A stretch of DNA of 64,000 bases from Arsenophonus sp046530765 (GCA_046530765.1 JBHEQS010000009.1:13491-77490); one strand, 5' to 3'. Counted from the first letter of the stretch, positions 29,362 to 42,636 are shown. The notes: generated by a model from the letters alone, not told the origin. Numbers and translations are program-made.

Positions 29362-30072
29362 TTAACGTCTGGAGTTAAAAACTCGCAACATCATTAAAAA
29401 TAAGTTAATAAAATCTAAATATAGTGTTAATGCACCAATAATGGCATATTTGTGCGCATCTTCTTGATCGAAATTATTAATTTTACTCCCTATATCTTTT
29501 AGTTTCTGAGTATCATAAACCGTTAAGGCTGAAAAAATTAATACTCCTACATATGTAATAACTAGAGTTAGACCAGAATTTTGCAGAAAAATATTTACTA
29601 CTGAAGCAATAATTAGTCCTATTAATGCCATAAACAAGAAGTTTCCCATGCTAGTTAAATTACGCTTAGTTGTATGAGCATAAAAACTAAGTGTGCCAAA
29701 CATGGCGGCTGTAATAAAAAAGGCACTACTAACTGGAGTTCCAGTATAAGAAACCAATAATAAAGAAATCGTTAATCCTGTAAGAGCTGAATATAGCATA
29801 AACATTGTAGTTGCTATCGCTTTTGTTAATTTATGCAACATAAATGATAATCCTGAAACTAATGCGAATTCAGCAATAATTAATAGTGTCAACCCCCAGT
29901 GGTGTGTTGCAAGATACATAATAATATTACTATTATTGATTGCATACCAAGCAACAAATGAAGTTAATAGTAAACCAACTGTCATCCATCCGTAAACTTG
30001 AGACATATATGTTTGAATGCTAGCTCTACCGAGCTCGACGATCGAATCATTTTGATGTTTAAATCGATCCAT
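29362..30072 (-). CDS. ybhL: BAX inhibitor-1 family inner membrane protein YbhL
   Basis: This 236-residue polytopic protein of the BAX inhibitor-1 (TMBIM) family has about seven transmembrane segments. It resembles E. coli YbhL (234 residues) more than YccA: it begins MDRF and keeps TYMSQVYGWMTVGLLLT, SALTGLT and a C-terminal YDTQKLK.. and GALTLYLDFINLFLMMLR. The bacterial role is unclear; homologues are thought to handle ions or modulate FtsH-type quality control. The ATG has GAGGG nine bases upstream. It is a single gene with its own terminator. Confidence 0.9.
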   Translation of the reverse strand: MDRFKHQNDSIVELGRASIQTYMSQVYGWMTVGLLLTSFVAWYAINNSNIIMYLATHHWGLTLLIIAEFALVSGLSFMLHKLTKAIATTMFMLYSALTGLTISLLLVSYTGTPVSSAFFITAAMFGTLSFYAHTTKRNLTSMGNFLFMALIGLIIASVVNIFLQNSGLTLVITYVGVLIFSALTVYDTQKLKDIGSKINNFDQEDAHKYAIIGALTLYLDFINLFLMMLRVFNSRR

Positions 30073-30468
30073 GATGAATTACCCTCATCACTTGCGTTAA
30101 AGATAAAGCTATTTAATTATTAAATAGCTCAGTAAACTTAACCTTATATTTTATTTTAATTTATTTTTTTAGATAAGTAAATTAAAATAAATTCAATAAA
30201 ATTGTGTTATTTTTAAATAAATGTTGATTTATCATTAAGTCATGTATTAACTTTATTATCTAATGTAGTCTTTAGTTAAGCTCATTTTAATAAAGTTGCA
30301 GTTTTAGTTTTTATATAAAACATGATAAATCTAAATTAGAAAAATTAATTAATGATTTTTTTTCTAAAAATAATCACTTGTTTCCATGTTTATTAACATT
30401 AATTAAATTAATAATACATATATATAGTTACAATACAAGTGCAGCCAATAACTTTCTTAATTTTCAAC

Positions 30469-30506
30469 ATCTTTACCACTTTTGTTATAACAAAAGTGGT
30501 AAAGAT
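30469..30506. repeat. Perfect 38-bp palindrome without a spacer
   Basis: A 19-base arm starting ATCTTTACCACTTTTG is followed directly by its exact reverse complement. G/C content is well above the flanks, and the ends TTTACCACTTTTG / CAAAAGTGGTAAA look like terminator arms. No gene borders it; it lies about 400 bases upstream of ybhL. It may be an orphan terminator. Confidence 0.85.
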
Positions 30507-31553
30507 TGATACATAAATATTGTAATTAAAGCAATACTTAGATATTTTCTCATAAAAATAATTATTACATCAATACAATTGTTTAGTAAAAATAAATTAA
30601 TTTTATGCATTATAATTTTCTTGTCGAGAAACTAGTTGTTGTGTTTATTATTTACTATCATTTTACAAATGAAAATGCAATTTAATTGTTAAAAATTAAT
30701 AAATAATTTTAGATACAAAATTTATATTTTTTTTAGAAAAAAATTATTTTTAAAGATTTAGTGTATTTATCTTAATTTAGAATACAATTCTATTGTAGAA
30801 ATTATCAATTATAATTTTCTAATTATACATTTAGTTAAAACATATTAATTTATAAAAATTAGCAAATAAAAATATTTTAATTGTGATTCTATATTAAAAT
30901 CCATAAATTTACTATTCATTTTAGTAACGTTTTAAAAATGTTTGCATGTACTTTATTCTATTTCACGTATATAGCAAAAGTTATTTTGGAGTACGTTATA
31001 AAAGACGAGACTCTAATTATATTTTTTTATTGTAATGTATTGAATTTTAAAAAAAAACTTAAATATAAAATAAACTAACAAAAACAAAAACTTTCATTCA
31101 TATTTTTAGTAATATTGAGTTTAATTAGTAATATTAAGATAATATTCTGTTTTTAATTATGATATAATAAAAATTTATAAATATACGTTACAAAATAATG
31201 TAATTTGTAGAAATTAATTTCAATTTTCATAAAAGTTAAAAGTAAACTAAACGGCATGCTAATTTTATTTTATAAAATATAATAAAATAAGAAATAAAAT
31301 AGAAATTTAGAAAAAATTTGATAAAAAAAAGTATTTTTGCTAACTATGCTAACTAAAGAAAGATAAAAGAAAATATACTTACATTTTGCATATAAAGTTG
31401 ATTTTCTTATGATATTCTAAATATTCGATATTATTTTTTTTTAAAACTTATTACAGTATAAATGTAAAAACTATTGACAAAATAAGAATAAATCTATTCT
31501 ATACGATAGTAGTATTATTCTGAAATTATTTGATAGAAATATTGATAATAATC

Positions 31554-31588
31554 TAATTATATATGATAAGGTTTATCATATATAATTA
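31554..31588. repeat. Perfect 16-bp inverted repeat, 3-base loop
   Basis: TAATTATATATGATAA (31554-31569) and its exact complement (31573-31588) surround a GGT loop. Non-coding. Confidence 0.8.
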
Positions 31589-31796
31589 AAGTTTTTTAAT
31601 TATGTTCTTGCTATTAATCAAACATAAAATCGTACAGTAAAAAAAGAAAATATATTGTAATATTTATCAATTATTTTATTTAATATATTTAAACTTAAAT
31701 CTTTTATTTATTATGTAATTTTCAGAAAATTTAAAATATCATAAGTAAATTATTTAATTAAAAATAAGATAAAGTACTAAAGTTTTTCAGTTATAT

Positions 31797-31839
31797 TAAC
31801 ATATATTTATTTATATTCATTATAAATAAATATATGTTA
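31797..31839. repeat. Perfect 19-bp inverted repeat, 5-base loop
   Basis: TAACATATATTTATTTATA (31797-31815) pairs exactly with 31821-31839 around TTCAT. Non-coding. Confidence 0.8.
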
Positions 31840-32125
31840 CATGAAATAAAACAATTAAAATATTTTTATAAAAATAAGTTTCTAAGTACAGATAAATAAC
31901 TTACATGATTATTGTTTTTTTTGAAACATTTCAATATTTATATAGAATCAAGAAAAAGAATTATCTAATTTTTTTATTTATTCTAACAATATTTCTACTA
32001 CAGTTACTAATTAAAAATTTAAATTTAAGATAAATTAGTAAAATAGTTTCGTTATTAATACTTAATACTACTATTAAGTGCACTAAAATGTAATGTAACA
32101 ATAAAAATAATAAAGTTATTATATT

Positions 32126-32169
32126 ATATCTTACGCTTCATCTTTCATAAAATGTGAATCGTAAGATAT
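32126..32169 (-). terminator. Possible 3' hairpin of xthA
   Basis: ATATCTTACG (32126-32135) and CGTAAGATAT (32160-32169) form a 10-bp stem with a 24-base loop, 63 bases after the xthA stop on the minus strand. There is no strong T tract, so it may stabilise the 3' end rather than terminate. Confidence 0.4.
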
Positions 32170-32232
32170 TAAAAGATGAGAAATTACAAAAAAAATGAAA
32201 TTAAATCAAACTTTAATTAGTATTATTTTATT

Positions 32233-33042
32233 TTATTTTATTTTAAATTTTGCCCAAATTGGAGCATGGTCTGAAGGTTTTATCATGCTTCTAATTGCAT
32301 AATCAATACCAGTTTCGCCACAGCATGAAAATAATGAATTAGATGCTAGTATTAGATCAACACGTAAACCTATATTGTTAATAAAACCGTTTGAGCGGTA
32401 ATCAAACCAAGAAAATTGATTATTAATTTCTGGATTTTGTTTACGATAAGTATCTATCAACCCCCATGATTTTAATTTATTAATCCATTTGCGTTCTTCA
32501 GGTAAGAACGAACACTTTCCAGAATTTAACCAACGCTTTCTGTTAATTTCACCAATACCAATATCATGATCAGTTGGACTAATATTCATATCGCCCATAA
32601 CAATAATATGTGATTTTGGTGAAAGATTTTTTTGTAAATAAAATTGTAAATCTTTATAATATTTTTCTTTTGACGCAAATTTTATTGGATGATTTCTGGA
32701 CTCACCTTGTGGAAAGTAACAGTTTATTATTGTAATAATTCCATTTTTTGTTTCAACATTTGCCATAATAATTCTACGTTGGGCATCAATATTATCACTT
32801 GGAAATCCTTTCTGTACACTTATTGGTTTTTGTTTACAGAATAGAGCAACACCATAATGTGTTTTTTGTCCATAAAAATATATATAATATCCTAGTTTAT
32901 TAACTTTATCTAATGGGAAAGTTATATCATCAACTTTAGTTTCCTGTAAGCCAATTATATCTGGTTGGTGTTTTTCAATGATAGCTTCAAGCTGATGGAT
33001 ATGTGCTCTTAAGCTATTTATGTTAAATGAGACAAATTTCAT
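32233..33042 (-). CDS. xthA: Exodeoxyribonuclease III (AP endonuclease)
   Basis: XthA cuts DNA at abasic sites and trims 3' ends in base excision repair. The 269-residue product (E. coli 268) has every active-site residue at the E. coli position: E34 in LQETK, Y109, D151 and N153 in GDMNIS, D229, and D258/H259 in SDHAP. The ATG at 33042 is preceded by a weak GGTAA site. It is a single gene. Retention of a complete repair nuclease in a gene-poor region indicates selection. Confidence 0.95.
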   Translation of the reverse strand: MKFVSFNINSLRAHIHQLEAIIEKHQPDIIGLQETKVDDITFPLDKVNKLGYYIYFYGQKTHYGVALFCKQKPISVQKGFPSDNIDAQRRIIMANVETKNGIITIINCYFPQGESRNHPIKFASKEKYYKDLQFYLQKNLSPKSHIIVMGDMNISPTDHDIGIGEINRKRWLNSGKCSFLPEERKWINKLKSWGLIDTYRKQNPEINNQFSWFDYRSNGFINNIGLRVDLILASNSLFSCCGETGIDYAIRSMIKPSDHAPIWAKFKIK

Positions 33043-36000
33043 TATAATTATTTACCTAATTTAATTATAGTCGCATTCATATTATAACATGTTTAATGTG
33101 AACATATAACAACTTATTAATAAAGTATTTATAGAATAAACAATTAGATATGATAAAATAGTTTATTAAATATTAGTTTAAAAAATTTATTACTAGTATT
33201 TAATTATTTTTATTTAAATTGTTGATACAGGTTATTAATTAGTAGTTATATTTTCTTCTTAATAAAAGACATAAAAACATTTTAAATTAAAATGTAACAA
33301 TTATTATAATTACATTTGTAAATTAAGACTATAAGATTTTATGTTTATCTTTAATAAAGTTATTGTATATTAATAAATAATTATATCTTGAAAGATATAT
33401 ATGGTCAAATATTTTTTTATGTAGTTTTTAAATTAAAGATTATTTAAAATAAAAACAATTTATAGTCTTAATAAATAAATTACAAAATATTCATTATTTA
33501 TTATAATATATTTAAATTTATTTTATAAATAGCTATCTAAAATTCTTTATAAATTATATTAAAATTATAAAAATAATTTAGTAAACTAATAATTATATTT
33601 AAAATAAAATTAATTTGTTATATGAATATAATTAAAAACTTCAGTATATTAAAATTAATTCAAAATTATGATTAAATTATTTAAACAATAAATTATTAAA
33701 AAAGATGTTAAATAATAATATGTTTTTATAAAAAAACACATAATAACATTTTAAGTTTATTTATTTTGATAATTTTTTAAAAACAATTAATCAATAGATA
33801 AAATGTTATTTTTAATAAAGTTAATATTAATTTAATTATAATTAAAAAAGATTTTTTTAACATACTAATTTTCAACAATAAATATATAGAACATTAATTT
33901 TTAATTAAAAAATAGAAAATATAAACTATTTATTACAATAAATAAAATATATTCATATTGAACGTCATAACTGATTTGATTTATATTTATTTTATTTTGT
34001 TTTATCTGCATAGATTTTTGTTATATCAAATTAAGAACAAACTCACAAATAGAAAAAATAAATTTATTTTTTAAAGTTTACAAAATATTACAAAATTTCT
34101 GCAAGTAAAATTTATTTTTAAATTTGTTATTTTTATGGAAGTGCATGCATAATAATTTCAGTAATATATAAATAAAATATTTTACTATGAATATTTATAT
34201 TCAAATAATGTAACAAACAGTAAAACTATTTATATTGTAGAGTCAATGATATTAATTTTTTTTGATAAATATTACTACACTTATAATCGTATTTAAATTC
34301 AAAAAACAACAATAAATACGTATAATATTGTAATGAAATACAGTTATAATATTGATGATTAAAAGTATTTTTTTTTATTTTTTTTTATAAATTTATAACT
34401 TTAATTTAGTATTTTCATGCTAAAGTTCGATGATATTATTAATATTCTTATTATTACTAGAATATTAATACAGAATTAACATTAAGTATATAAATATTTT
34501 TTGATATTTAAATTTCTTATTTTTTTTTAGACACTTATGTACTTCAAAAAAAATCTAATGAATTATTCATTTTATGATATTATAAAAAAATATTTATAAT
34601 TTTAAATCATTACTTATATATTAATATTAGAATAAATTAAGAAATACATATTTAGTAACTACTTTAACTGATTCAGTGTAGTTGCTACTGATATAAAAAG
34701 AATAATATAATACTAATTATTGTATATCTGCTTGTGGCCAATAATGTCATTGTATATATTCTTTAAAATCTAATATTTCATATTGCTATTATTAACTTAT
34801 AAAGATTTTCTATGCATAATATATAATTGTAATTATATAGGTTATATTTTCAGGTTAGATTAGTAATATTATTACCTATATTTTATGATAGAAAAGATAT
34901 ATAATATAAAATTAATTATTTATACAAAAAAATATACATATATGAAATAATGTTCAGAAAGAATGAAATAGTATAAATTTTATAGTAATATTGAATTGCA
35001 ATTTCAATTAAAGCATAGTTTCTGTTACAGCAAATTTTATTATTTAATTTTAAATACTTTTATTTCTGTTTAATTAAAATTTTTTTATTATTATATTATT
35101 TATAATATATAAATTTTATTATGCAGTTGATATATTTTTTAAAAGTTTATTATAAATAATAAACTTTTAAAATCAGTATTTTTATATTGAGTAATAACTT
35201 TTTTTAAAAAATAGAAAAAATAATTAACTTTTAAAAATTTTACTTTTGATATACAGTTTTCCATTAAAAATATAATTCAATTTATATTGAAATTATATTA
35301 ACCATGCAAAAGCAAACTGCGACACATAATTTATAATTAATGTATGTAACAGATAAAAATATTTTTCATAAATTTTACTTTTTTATTAATTTCAATAAGT
35401 TTCTATGCTGAGCTAATAATTTATATATTAACTCTAACTTTTATATATGTATACTTACTTAATATAGTTTGCAATATTCAATTTCTTGATAAATAAATAA
35501 TTTTATTTTCATTTTATTGTACAATTTCTATAATTTTACTTATCAGAAATAATACCAATATTTTACTATTTATTTTTTTGTATTTACTAATTTTAAAAAT
35601 TATTTTGCATAATTAAATATATCAATTTTTATTGCATAATACAGAATCTATGAATAATTTATTTCTAATGAAAATTTATCTATTCTCATGATATTAAACT
35701 GATAAAAATTAGTTGTACTATCTTTATAAGTTTTTATTGTTATTAACAATAAAAATAATTATTTAAGTTACTATATTGTGTAATGTTTAATAACTTATTT
35801 GTATCATTTTATTAAATATCATTTTAATCTAAATTAAACTAATTGCTTATCTTATTTTATCCAATAAACATTACTCATCCTAAACAATGTATTTTACAAA
35901 ATAATGTATTCTAATATCTTCAGTTAAATTAATGACTTTTTTATTGTTAATTTTCATAATTTTAAATATGTATTATTATATTTAATGTCGAATTTCTATA

Positions 36001-36177
36001 AATAGATTATACATTACTTTATTTTAATAAATGTATAATCTATAATGATTAATTGATAAATTTTAACTAGTTATTATAAATAATAAATAATTCTAATATT
36101 GCAGAATTAATTAGTATTAACATTAATTTTGATTTTCATTAAAAATATAATTTGAAAATATTAATAATATAATGAGT

Positions 36178-36212
36178 AAATTCTTTATGTTATATATCAT
36201 AAAGAATTTTTT
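36178..36212 (+). terminator. Orphan rho-independent terminator
   Basis: AAATTCTTTATG (36178-36189) pairs exactly with CATAAAGAATTT (36198-36209) over an 8-base loop, followed by further T's to 36212. This is a textbook plus-strand terminator shape with no gene before it. Confidence 0.5.
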
Positions 36213-36420
36213 ATCTTATATATTTTAACATCAAAATATTTTGAATTCAATAATCAATAATTTAAACTACATTATGTTTGTTGAACAAAAGTTATAATAC
36301 AAACATAATAATTTATTATAAGATCAATGGATTTGAATCATTTTTTTATAAAAAGTAAAAAATGATTAATATTTTAACAACTTTTGATTGGATGATATAA
36401 AAATATTTTATTTCATAAAA

Positions 36421-36488
36421 TTACATGATTCTTAATCATGTAATAAAATATTATTTATCATGATTTAGTTAATATTAGTCATGATAAA
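36421..36488. repeat. Two adjacent hairpins with related arms
   Basis: TTACATGATT/AATCATGTAA (36421-36443, 3-base loop) is followed by TTTATCATGA/TCATGATAAA (36454-36488, 15-base loop). Both are perfect 10-bp stems and share the ATGAT/ATCAT core. Non-coding; meaning unknown. Confidence 0.6.
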
Positions 36489-36991
36489 AAATAATTTAAT
36501 TAATACTAATACTGTATTTATTAAACGTTTTTTATTATTAACTACTTTAATATTATGTTTTAATTAACTAGATAATTAATAATAAAGTTAGATATTTATC
36601 TTTATATTATCCACAATAAAAGATATTTCATCCTATATATCTTTCGATAACTGATTTATAAATTTTGTTTATAACTCGATTATTGTATAAAAATAAATAT
36701 TAGGAAATATTATTTTAATATATAGAATAAATGTACAATAAAATTCAATTTTTATAAATAGTTCTCATGTAATTAATTAATATAATATTTACTAGTAAAT
36801 GAATGCAATTTCTAGAAATGATTAAAAGAACTATGAAAAAATTATTAAATGTAAATTTATGTAATAAATATTAACATATTTCTATTTTATCCATAAATAT
36901 ATAATTATAAGATAGTGTCTTACTGAATATTTATCTTTGAATGAAGCAATATAACCAAATTATATAATATATTATTATCTTTTAATAAAGT

Positions 36992-37066
36992 TCACTCGAA
37001 AGCATATATATTATAATTTTGTACAAATGCTTCAAATTGTTTACGCATCGCATCAAGATTTGTTAT
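36992..37066 (-). pseudogene. Short relic reading frame, unidentified
   Basis: The minus strand reads LDAMRKQFEAFVQNYNIY and a few more residues before TGA at 36992-36994. The composition (D, R, K, Q, E, V, F) is that of a soluble protein and quite unlike the I/N/K/Y/L mix produced by the surrounding AT-rich DNA. Stops lie just upstream in the same frame. No family assigned; chance cannot be excluded. Confidence 0.25.
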
Positions 37067-38389
37067 TTAAAATGAAATATCAATTTATTTAAATTATTAT
37101 TATGCTGACAATTGCTTCAAATATAATTAAACTACTAGAAATTATAATAGTTAAAGAAAGTTAATTTTATTTATTAACTTTTAACAAATTATTAACCAAT
37201 TTTATCAAAAATAATAGCAAACATTATTAAACTTAATTAAATAATTACTAGTTTGAACTAAAATATGTCGTGATTTAATTATATTATTAAACTAATACAT
37301 CATTACCTTTCTTTATTAATTACTTTATATTTTGTTGTTGATATCTTTATATAATCTAGATTTAATTAGTGAAAATCTTTTATTTTTGACTTTAATTTTA
37401 TTTGATTAAAAGACTCACAAAAATTAGTTCTGAATTTTACGATTTATTCATTTTAATTTATAGATAAACAAAAAACTTTAAATAACTGTCTAATTTAGCA
37501 CAAACAACTAATTGATTAGATGAGTGTTGTAGAAAATTAAAATCACTATTTTAATTAAAATTAGTAATAAATTTTCATACAACTAATATAAAATTATAAT
37601 AGTGGCTTGCCTTCCACTTTATATGGAGTGAAATAATAATGTTTTTATTTAAAATATTAAATCGTTAAAAAATAATCTAGAGCAATATCTTTAAAATAAA
37701 ATTTTAATAAGTTACACATAATGATTTTTGTAGTAATAAAGCTAATTAGCTTATTTATCATATAACATATGATAAATATTTCTTCTATAAAAAATAACTT
37801 ATCAATAAAAGAAATGAATATATATATCGTTAATGCCTAATGATGTTATATATAATTTAGTTTAATTATTCGATTGCATACTTGCATCGTTAAACTTTAT
37901 TTTATTGTTTTTTTTTACAAAACTTAGTTATTTATTATATTTTTGTCTACAGTATAAATTTTAATAAATAAAAGAAATTTTAAGTGTTAGAGAATATATT
38001 TAGTTATTTAATACAGATTTTTATCATATATTAAAATTAAATAAATAAATTTATACTAAAAACATATTTTACAAGTAAAAGATTTACAAATAATGATCAT
38101 TAAAGAGAAATTAAATAATATTTATATATTTATCAAAATAAATGTTCAAATAATTTTTTTTATTCTAATAAAATATTACCATTACATTATAAAGTGTATT
38201 AATTTTCAAAAAAAAATATATTTTTAAATATATAATATTATTAATAATAAAAAAATTGTTATTGATAGTTAAAATAATATTTTACAAAAAAAATTTAAAC
38301 AAGATTATTATAACTGTATAATAATTTGTAATTTGTTTTATTTATAAGTTATTTAAAGTTTTATATTTTTCTTTTTAAAAAAAATTATA

Positions 38390-38425
<36 letters not shown>

Positions 38426-40500
38426 TTATTATTCTAGATTTTTATAAATATTAGAATGCTTACATTGCACGTTATTAAGCAATTAAACGAATAAATTTAA
38501 TTTTATATTACTTATCATGTCATAATTAATCTAATTCAACATAAATCAGCATAAGTGAAAAAAAGATAATAAAAATCTGTCTTGATATTAATATTTTATT
38601 TTATGTTCATATTTTATAATTAAAATAAACTATTTTTCTGTGAATTAAATATAGATTATAAATTATTTAAGGTTATTAAAGTGATAACTATATAATTTGC
38701 TGTTAAATATTAAAAATTTTCTTTGTGAAATGTTTAATAATTTAAGTAAAATCTGTAATAATATGAAATCATAATAATAGTAATATTATAAATTTTAAAA
38801 ATTCTATTTAATTTTACTTTATTATTTATATTAACATTGCATCAACAATAATTATTGTATATAAACATTATTTCAAGTTAATCATTAAACAAATTACAAA
38901 CGACAAAATAGAGTTTACATTAGTTTTTTTTTGTAAAAATAAAGTAACATTTATATGTTTAGTAATATTAGTTAATGACTCATAATTTGAATCTTTTGTT
39001 AGTAAAACCAAATCGATATTCTATTATGTAACTTATTTTTAGCATTTAAATATATTTTATATTTTTAACAAATAAATAAAATTGTTCCTTAGTTTAAGAT
39101 AAGAATAGATAAATTTATTAGTGTTAATAATTAATTATTTTAATAAAAATTATTAATTTTTTTTAAGAAAGAATATTAAACACTGTTTTAATTGGTAATG
39201 TTGTTTTAGTAATTTGCCTTCTATGAAACAACCATTAAAATATAAATATCATAATAATTAAATTTTATCTAGTAATCCAACTATGTCAAATTAAGTGTAA
39301 TTATTTTTTATCATAAAAATATTTTAACCAAATAAATATTCAGAATAAAAACAATAAAAATTAATAAAAGTAACTAAATAAATATAAAATTATCTATATT
39401 TTATTTACTTTTTTATTATTAACTTTAATTACTAATATTTCTGTTTTTTAGTTAAGTGTTTAATTTTGAATTAAACAAGTTGTTATTAAAAAAAATTTAT
39501 TTACATAAATAAAAATTCTTGCATTTATGTTTTTTATTATAATAAATAAGTTTTAGATATACTTCTTACAACGCAACATATTCATTCTATTTAATTATTT
39601 AATTAATAATATTTAAATTCTCTAAATTACATAAATTTATATTTAAATAATAATTGTTTACTATTCAATAATACTTTAGTTTTAATTTAAAAATCTTATT
39701 TTCATACACATCAAAGTTCTAGTATTAACTATTAATTTACTTATTAGTATTAGTCTATCAATAATAGAAAAAAATCTAAATTAATAAGTCTAGCACTAAT
39801 TTTTTTTTAAGATCAATGAGAATCCTAATTCTATATCATTTCATAATTTCTTTATTAGAACAGGCAATACAACGCATTAATTCTATTAACATTCTGTTTC
39901 TAGTGTTAATATTAATAGGATAGCAAAGTAATACATCTCACATTTTCATATAATTTCTATAAATTTTTTGTATTATTAAGTTCAAGATATATTTTTAACA
40001 TCTTAAAAAAATATAAAAATCAATATTAATAAATTATTTAATTTATGTTTAATGATTAATTTATAATTATTTTTTAATAAATAAAATTAGTATAATATTA
40101 GTAGTAACTTAATAAATTAATACAAAATATAAAATAAATTAATTTTTTAATAAAAACGTCAAAATTCTAGGTTTTACAAAAAAATTTAAAATTATAAAAT
40201 AACAAAAGTCAAAAATGTAAAATAGAAGTTATTAAATAAATAAATATCTAATTATTAAATATGAATTATGGATTATTTTAAGTATTTCATAAGAAGAAAT
40301 TTTTATAATTAAAGTTGAATTTGGTTTATTTTTAATTAAATCTATAATTATTAATTATGTATTAAAATCTACAAATATCTAAATATAAAGAACAATTAAG
40401 CATTTTTTAAGATATCAAAATAATAATATAAAATATTTATGATTATTGATAATTTATTAGTTTTTTTAAACTAATTATTGGTTGTATATATAAAATCTGA

Positions 40501-40596
40501 TTACGCGTATGTATAAATAAGTTACGTAATGCAGAAAAAGAGAATAATTCTAGAAATTTTATGCGTTATATATCATATCTGAAGCAAAATATCTAA
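40501..40596 (+). pseudogene. Short relic reading frame, unidentified
   Basis: Thirty-one open codons read LRVCINKLRNAEKENN, then SRNFMRYISYLKQNI, to TAA. It has charged, protein-like composition. The same frame is open upstream to about 40474 apart from one TGA. No family recognised. Confidence 0.25.
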
Positions 40597-40999
40597 ATTT
40601 AAATATATTAATATTTATTTTTATAAAAAATATTATATATAAACATAAACAGTAAAAATTAATACAATTCAATTTATTAAAATTCTTAACAAGTTAGATG
40701 TAAATATTAAATAATATTTTTTTAGTCTAAAAGAATCTATCCTATCTGAAAAGATGTAACATATTAAATAATTATGATTAACAAAATCAGTTTATTCTTG
40801 ATATGGAAAAATAACAAATATTATTGTTATATCTATTTTTTAAAGTTAACTTTAAATACTAAAATATGCGATTATTCTAGTTTTATTAGAAAAACTATAA
40901 GAATTTATTAATCAATCGATTTAAAATATTTATGTGTTTAATTATATTTTATGATATAAAATATAATTTTTTAAGTTTATAAAGTGATATATATTAACT

Positions 41000-41032
41000 T
41001 AATTAATTATAATTTTAAATTATAATTAATTA
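41000..41032. repeat. Perfect 16-bp inverted repeat, 1-base spacer
   Basis: TAATTAATTATAATTT (41000-41015) and its exact complement (41017-41032) are separated by one T. It is all A/T and non-coding. Confidence 0.75.
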
Positions 41033-42636
41033 GTGATATTAATTTCTTTATATAATGAAAAATTTATTTAAAAATATCAAATTACATAAATTTTATTTAT
41101 ATAAAACATAAAATCTAATAGTAATTTATTTACAAATAAGATAATTTTTATTAATTTTAGATATTAGAATTTTTGCTAGAAAATAATTAATTTTATGTTT
41201 TTATCTTTTATAAATAACTTGTCAATAATGTTTATATCAAATAGAAGAAGTAGTGTACTAGTTGCAAATTTAAACAATAACAATATTTTTTTGTAAGAAT
41301 ATTCAGATAGAATTGCAAATAAGTTTTTTATAAACAAAACGTAACTACAATAATTAAATTTAACTATATTATTAATTTAGTAAGTTTTTAAAAAAAAATA
41401 ATTTCTTAAATTATTAAAATTTAAAATTCTAATAAGTAATATATAAAGTATTTATTATTTTATATAAACATAATAAGTTTAAAACTCTAAAAAAAGAATG
41501 AAAAAAGCTATCAATAACTCTTATAAAATACTTTGTTAAGAATTTTTTAAAATAATTAATAATAAATAATTTTATTAATTAAATTTATTTCATTGTTATA
41601 ACTAAGTACTACACAGATCTATCTACACCTATAATAACCTTTTATATTATAAATATAATTTAGTAAATTATATTAATAAAAATAAAGATAATAAAATTAT
41701 TAATAGATATATTTATTATAAATTCATCAAACTAATTTTGTCTATTGCGTTAATTGCATTAACAGTATATTAATATACAAATAGTTATATCAGATCTTCA
41801 ATTGTTGTTTCATTAAGCGCTAAATTTATGATTAATTGCTAGATGTTAATCTATTTATATTAAAATTAAGTTCTGAACTAATTTCATATTAAAAATTATT
41901 TTGATAAACTTTAAAATTTTATTAATTTAAAATAAAATGTAATATTTTATTTTAATAATTTATTTATTTACATTAGCAAAATGCTTAATGAAATTAATGT
42001 TGTATATTTCTTTCGCATATTTGATAAAAATTATTTATATTATTACATACTTGTAACTATTTTTTTATTACACTAAAATAACATCATTAACAATATTTAC
42101 AGTAATTATAATTATACTGTTGAATTTAAAGTATATATTCTTATTTATAATGTTTACTTTATATTTTTTCTAGTTATTTTGTAATATTTTTTTTGTAAAA
42201 TATTATCAATATATTAATAAATTTATTGTGAATAACTTCTTCTTGACAATATGTTGATCTTAGACTATTTCATCCTAAAAACTTATTAAGTTAGTTAATT
42301 TGGAAAAAGTTTTCAATGTATTAATTATTTTAAAATAAACTTTTAATAAAAATTTATAATTTATTTCAACTAAAGTGATATTGAAAATATATTTTAGTTA
42401 CTAAATAATGAATGTAAGTATTGCATTATCTATGCATTTAAAAGTTTAAGTATTATTTAAATCTATCTATTTATTATAATTTATTCTAAGAATATAAATA
42501 TTGTCTATATAATTTAATACTAATTAATAATTTATTTAATCAATGAAATGTTAGACTTTTTATTTAATATTTTATTATTAATTAAATATTAAATAATTTA
42601 TTTATTTAACTATTTATGATATAAACCATTAAACTA

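Larger units (their letters stand above)
30073..32232. other. 2.2-kb gene desert between ybhL and xthA
   Basis: No gene is seen. It carries an exceptional cluster of perfect inverted repeats, at 30469-30506, 31554-31588 and 31797-31839 (listed separately), plus a hairpin close to the 3' end of xthA. Confidence 0.65.

Noticed and set aside
37606..37632. GC-richer hairpin AGTGG-CTTGCCTT-CCACT, as a possible small RNA
   Set aside because: Only a 5-bp stem, no promoter or T tract, no neighbouring gene.
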